NCBI GenBank assembly: GCA_009919985.1
Contig: RGAX01000117.1
Location: forward strand, 1-8,400
Length of the DNA: 8,400 nucleotides
Direction of reading: 5' to 3'
Source: Opitutaceae bacterium
Lineage (GTDB): Bacteria; Verrucomicrobiota; Verrucomicrobiia; Opitutales; Opitutaceae
The position numbers and the translations under genes were made by a program. Below are positions 6,551-8,400 of this stretch, piece by piece. Positions within the stretch are counted from its first letter, which is position 1; each line of letters begins with the position of its first letter. The notes below the pieces were generated by a model, which saw nothing but the letters and a program-made list of their open reading frames with translations, ran no database searches and was not told the origin of the DNA.

Positions 6551-7348
6551 GTGTCCACTGTCAAAGCCACTCCGTTTGATCCTACCGCTACCGCTGCGCG
6601 CTTCAGTGCCGCCGCTCGCGATGCCGGCTTCCGTGTTGAACAATACGGGAAAATCGACGGATTCCCTTTAATCGCGCTAACCAAGCGAGCGCCTGGCCTG
6701 CGCCCGCGCATTTATATGTCTGCAGGCATGCACGGAGACGAACCAGCTCCTCCGCTAACGCTGCTCACGCTCCTTGAAACTGGATTTTTCGACGACCGCG
6801 CGACGTGGTTCATATGTCCTATTTTAAATCCCACCGGACTCGTCCGCGGCACGCGCGAAAACGCGACCGGCCTGGATCTTAATCGCGACTTTCTTGAAGT
6901 CCGCGCCAACGAGACCCGCGCGCATATTGATTGGCTCCAACGCCAACCCCCCTTCCACCTCACGCTCTGCATCCATGAGGACTGGGAATCTACGGGCTAC
7001 TATCTCTACGAATTAAATCCCCACCAGCGCCCCAGTCTGGCCGAACCCATCCTTGAGGCAGTGCGAGCCTGTTGTCCCATCGACGAGGCTCCGGTGATTG
7101 ATGGTCGTACGACCGCGGCTCCCGGCATCATTCGCCCCATCGACGACCCGCTGCTAAGGGAAACGTGGCCGGAGGCGATCTACCTGCGCGCCCATCATAC
7201 GACGATCAGTTACACCCTGGAGTCACCGTCAGCTTTTCCGCTCGAATACCGGATTGCGGCTCATCGCGCGGCCATCACGAGCGCCACTACGCGATTAATC
7301 CATGATTTAGGCAAAAAGTCCGCATATCCGCCGCCATCTCGGCCTTAA
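6551..7348 (+). CDS. M14-family zinc carboxypeptidase / amidase
   Basis: From the GTG at 6551 the protein has 265 residues. It shows all key M14 elements: AGMHGDE with zinc ligands H61 and E64, NPTGLVRGTREN with R99/R102, GLDLNRDF with substrate-carboxylate residues N111-R112, CIHED with third zinc ligand H142, and YTLESPS with catalytic Glu E224. There is no signal peptide, so it should act in the cytoplasm. A size near 250 residues and the GTREN…GLDLNRDF signature resemble MpaA, the amidase that cleaves gamma-D-Glu-diaminopimelate bonds in recycled murein peptides. That role is a plausible inference, not shown here. Start: a TTG at 6515 in the same frame would add 12 Lys-rich residues (MYFVKTASKKQH). 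I prefer the GTG because family similarity begins at the PFDP…ARF region and it leaves 59 bases for divergent promoters. Neither start has a good Shine-Dalgarno. The last 62 bases overlap the opposing RluA-family gene; the tail GKKSAYPPPSRP looks like an unconserved extension. Confidence 0.85.
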   Translation: MSTVKATPFDPTATAARFSAAARDAGFRVEQYGKIDGFPLIALTKRAPGLRPRIYMSAGMHGDEPAPPLTLLTLLETGFFDDRATWFICPILNPTGLVRGTRENATGLDLNRDFLEVRANETRAHIDWLQRQPPFHLTLCIHEDWESTGYYLYELNPHQRPSLAEPILEAVRACCPIDEAPVIDGRTTAAPGIIRPIDDPLLRETWPEAIYLRAHHTTISYTLESPSAFPLEYRIAAHRAAITSATTRLIHDLGKKSAYPPPSRP

Positions 7349-8012
7349 AAATCTGCGGCGCACCCACTGAGCTCAAATCAATCTCAGCGCAGTGTAAGGC
7401 CTGCCGCGGCAACAATAACCTCTCCTCTAACGCCGCCGACCAACCCTTGGTAATAAAGTCTAAATAAAGCTGCGCATCCGGTCCGTAAATTTTGTCCCCG
7501 ACTAACGAATGGCCCAGCCATTGCGCGTGAGCGCGAATCTGATGCTTGCGGCCGGTCTCCGTCACAACCCTCGCAAAGGTAAATCCGCCCGCCACCACCA
7601 AAGGCGTGAAATGCGTGAGCGCTGCTTGTCCACCCTCAACGACCGTCGATTTGATAAATACCGGACTAGCCCGGTCATCGCCGAGCGGTTGATTTACCGT
7701 AACGGGCGCCGGCAATTCGCCCGACATCACCGCGAGATAAACTTTACCCGCCTTGCGCTCCATCATCGCGGTCTGCAGCACGCTCGCCATCTTGGCGTCT
7801 TTTGCGAGCACCACGACCCCGCTGGTCTCGCGATCCAATCGAAAGACCAAATGCATCGTCGGTAAGCCCGTGTACTCGCGAGCTGCTCCGACCAAACTCG
7901 ACCAGGGTCCCGCCTTCGAGGGATGGCACACTACGTCGCCGGGTTTGTTTACGACGAGCAAGCGATCGTCCTCATAAATCACCCAGGATTTGATCTCCTC
8001 GAGCGTGATCAT
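7287..8012 (-). CDS. RluA-family RNA pseudouridine synthase
   Basis: This 241-residue enzyme isomerises uridine to pseudouridine in rRNA or tRNA. YEDDRLLVVNKPGDVVCHP (13-31) opens the catalytic domain. FRLDRETSGVVVLAKD (57-72) is the RluA motif with catalytic Asp60; Phe replaces the common His before RLDR. GRKHQIRAH is at 154-162 and LVGDKIYG at 170-177, both typical. There is no N-terminal S4 domain, unlike RluC and RluD, so it is closer in plan to RluA or TruC types; the target uridine cannot be predicted. The frame is open up to 8222, but I place the start at 8012. MITLEEIKSWVIYEDD is where family similarity begins, a GGGGA ribosome-binding site lies 8 bases upstream, and a longer protein would overlap the SDR gene. 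It lies 98 bases downstream of the SDR gene on the same strand and overlaps the M14 gene tail to tail. Confidence 0.92.
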   Translation of the reverse strand: MITLEEIKSWVIYEDDRLLVVNKPGDVVCHPSKAGPWSSLVGAAREYTGLPTMHLVFRLDRETSGVVVLAKDAKMASVLQTAMMERKAGKVYLAVMSGELPAPVTVNQPLGDDRASPVFIKSTVVEGGQAALTHFTPLVVAGGFTFARVVTETGRKHQIRAHAQWLGHSLVGDKIYGPDAQLYLDFITKGWSAALEERLLLPRQALHCAEIDLSSVGAPQIFKAEMAADMRTFCLNHGLIA

Positions 8013-8020
8013 ACGGACTT

Positions 8021-8025
8021 TCCCC
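8021..8025 (-). promoter_or_regulatory. Ribosome-binding site deciding the RluA-family start
   Basis: GGGGA on the minus strand lies 8 bases before the ATG at 8010-8012. It is the only clear Shine-Dalgarno-like site before any visible start in this window, and it supports the short form of the protein. Confidence 0.5.
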
Positions 8026-8110
8026 GTCGTGACCTGTCGCGGCCACGCACAAGCAAGCCACGGATCATAACTCAACTCCGGAGTGCCACCACCCGCTGCA
8101 GAATCACGCG

Positions 8111-8400
8111 TCACGTTACCACCTTTTTTAGCCGAAAACGCGCCAAGACCATCGCCGCCAAGCGTGCCGCCAAAGGCTTCGACAATTTGGAGACGAAAAA
8201 CGTCGAGACTTTGTTCTTCCAACCTGGCACCACGAGGCTGCGCTCAGCAGCAATGGCTTGAAGCGTAGCTGTGACCACCTCATGGCAGGTCATGCTCAGA
8301 CTGTCCGCGACGCTGCCTTGCTGTAAACCTGCACGCCGGAAAAAATCAGTCGCCGTCGGCCCTGGACACAATGCCAAGGCCCTCAGGCCCGTGCCGCGCA
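8111..8400 (-). CDS. Short-chain dehydrogenase/reductase, C-terminal part (5' end outside window)
   Basis: The minus-strand frame is open from the right edge to the TGA at 8111-8113. It reads RGTGLRALALCPGPTATDFF and then about 75 more residues. The GTGLRxLALCPGPTxTxFF stretch is the conserved sixth-strand region of classical SDR enzymes, where the PG motif contacts the nicotinamide side of NAD(P). The tail LVVPGWKNKVSTFFVSKLSK and the basic helix after it resemble the DltE/YqjQ-type SDR subgroup, which often ends in a basic amphipathic helix. The Rossmann glycine motif, the NAG motif and the catalytic YxxxK lie outside the window, so activity and substrate cannot be judged. The residues before ALCPG continue to the edge, so the TTG at 8375-8377 is an internal Leu, not a start. 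It may share a transcript with the RluA-family gene 98 bases downstream. Confidence 0.85.
   Translation of the reverse strand, partial: RGTGLRALALCPGPTATDFFRRAGLQQGSVADSLSMTCHEVVTATLQAIAAERSLVVPGWKNKVSTFFVSKLSKPLAARLAAMVLARFRLKKVVT

Noticed and set aside
8075..8084. Ten-base palindrome ACTCCGGAGT between the SDR and RluA-family genes, considered as an operator or terminator
   Set aside because: It has no loop, no T-run and no matching copy; a ten-base palindrome is expected by chance at this scale.
8013..8222. N-terminal extension of 70 residues for the RluA-family protein (open frame up to 8222, minus strand)
   Set aside because: It has Gly-rich sequence with no domain, overlaps the 3' end of the SDR gene by over 100 bases, and a good ribosome-binding site precedes the internal ATG at 8012.

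Overview
The window is a compact stretch of chromosomal housekeeping genes, rich in G and C. It reads most like a free-living environmental bacterium, and my best guess is Verrucomicrobiota, perhaps the Opitutaceae group. The guess rests on a stand-alone heparinase II/III-type lyase, GlnRS and GluRS occurring together, the FRLDRETSG variant of the RluA motif, and starts that mostly lack a Shine-Dalgarno sequence. It is inference from protein style, not proof. No prophage, CRISPR array, toxin-antitoxin pair or defence cluster is visible.

Layout from left to right. At 1-786 (+) one open frame enters from the left edge. It begins with a piece of an AsnB-type glutamine amidotransferase domain and runs in frame into a full-length DedA membrane protein whose own ATG is missing. 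At 791-865 (-) is a tRNA-Arg(CCG) with encoded CCA, tail to tail with dedA. At 968-2767 (+) is glnS, glutaminyl-tRNA synthetase, with an extra block of about 35 residues in its catalytic domain. The gap at 2768-2950 holds a GAATC-hairpin-GAGGAGGTCAA motif that looks like an IS200/IS605 right end without a transposon. At 2951-5107 (+) is an exported heparinase II/III-family lyase with a low-complexity repeat insert near its C-terminus. At 5118-6491 (-) is gltX, glutamyl-tRNA synthetase, in a compact form without a zinc-binding cysteine cluster. At about 6551-7348 (+) is an M14 zinc carboxypeptidase or amidase. At 7287-8012 (-) is an RluA-family pseudouridine synthase whose 3' end overlaps the peptidase tail to tail by 62 bp. 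At 8111-8400 (-) is the C-terminal part of a short-chain dehydrogenase/reductase that leaves through the right edge.

Functionally the window leans towards translation: tRNA-Arg, GlnRS, GluRS and an rRNA/tRNA-modifying enzyme. GlnRS beside GluRS suggests that Gln-tRNA is made directly, without needing the amidotransferase route. Cell-envelope and polysaccharide genes (DedA, lyase, M14 peptidase) are interspersed. Strands alternate often, so there is no long operon; only the SDR gene and the RluA-family gene could be co-transcribed.

Most of the window is ordinary. The two places that deserve a second look are the AsnB-DedA junction near 120-150, which is either a real gene fusion or an assembly chimera, and the IS200/IS605-like right-end motif at 2853-2886. 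I see no convincing new multi-gene system. There is no gene-free stretch longer than 300 bases.
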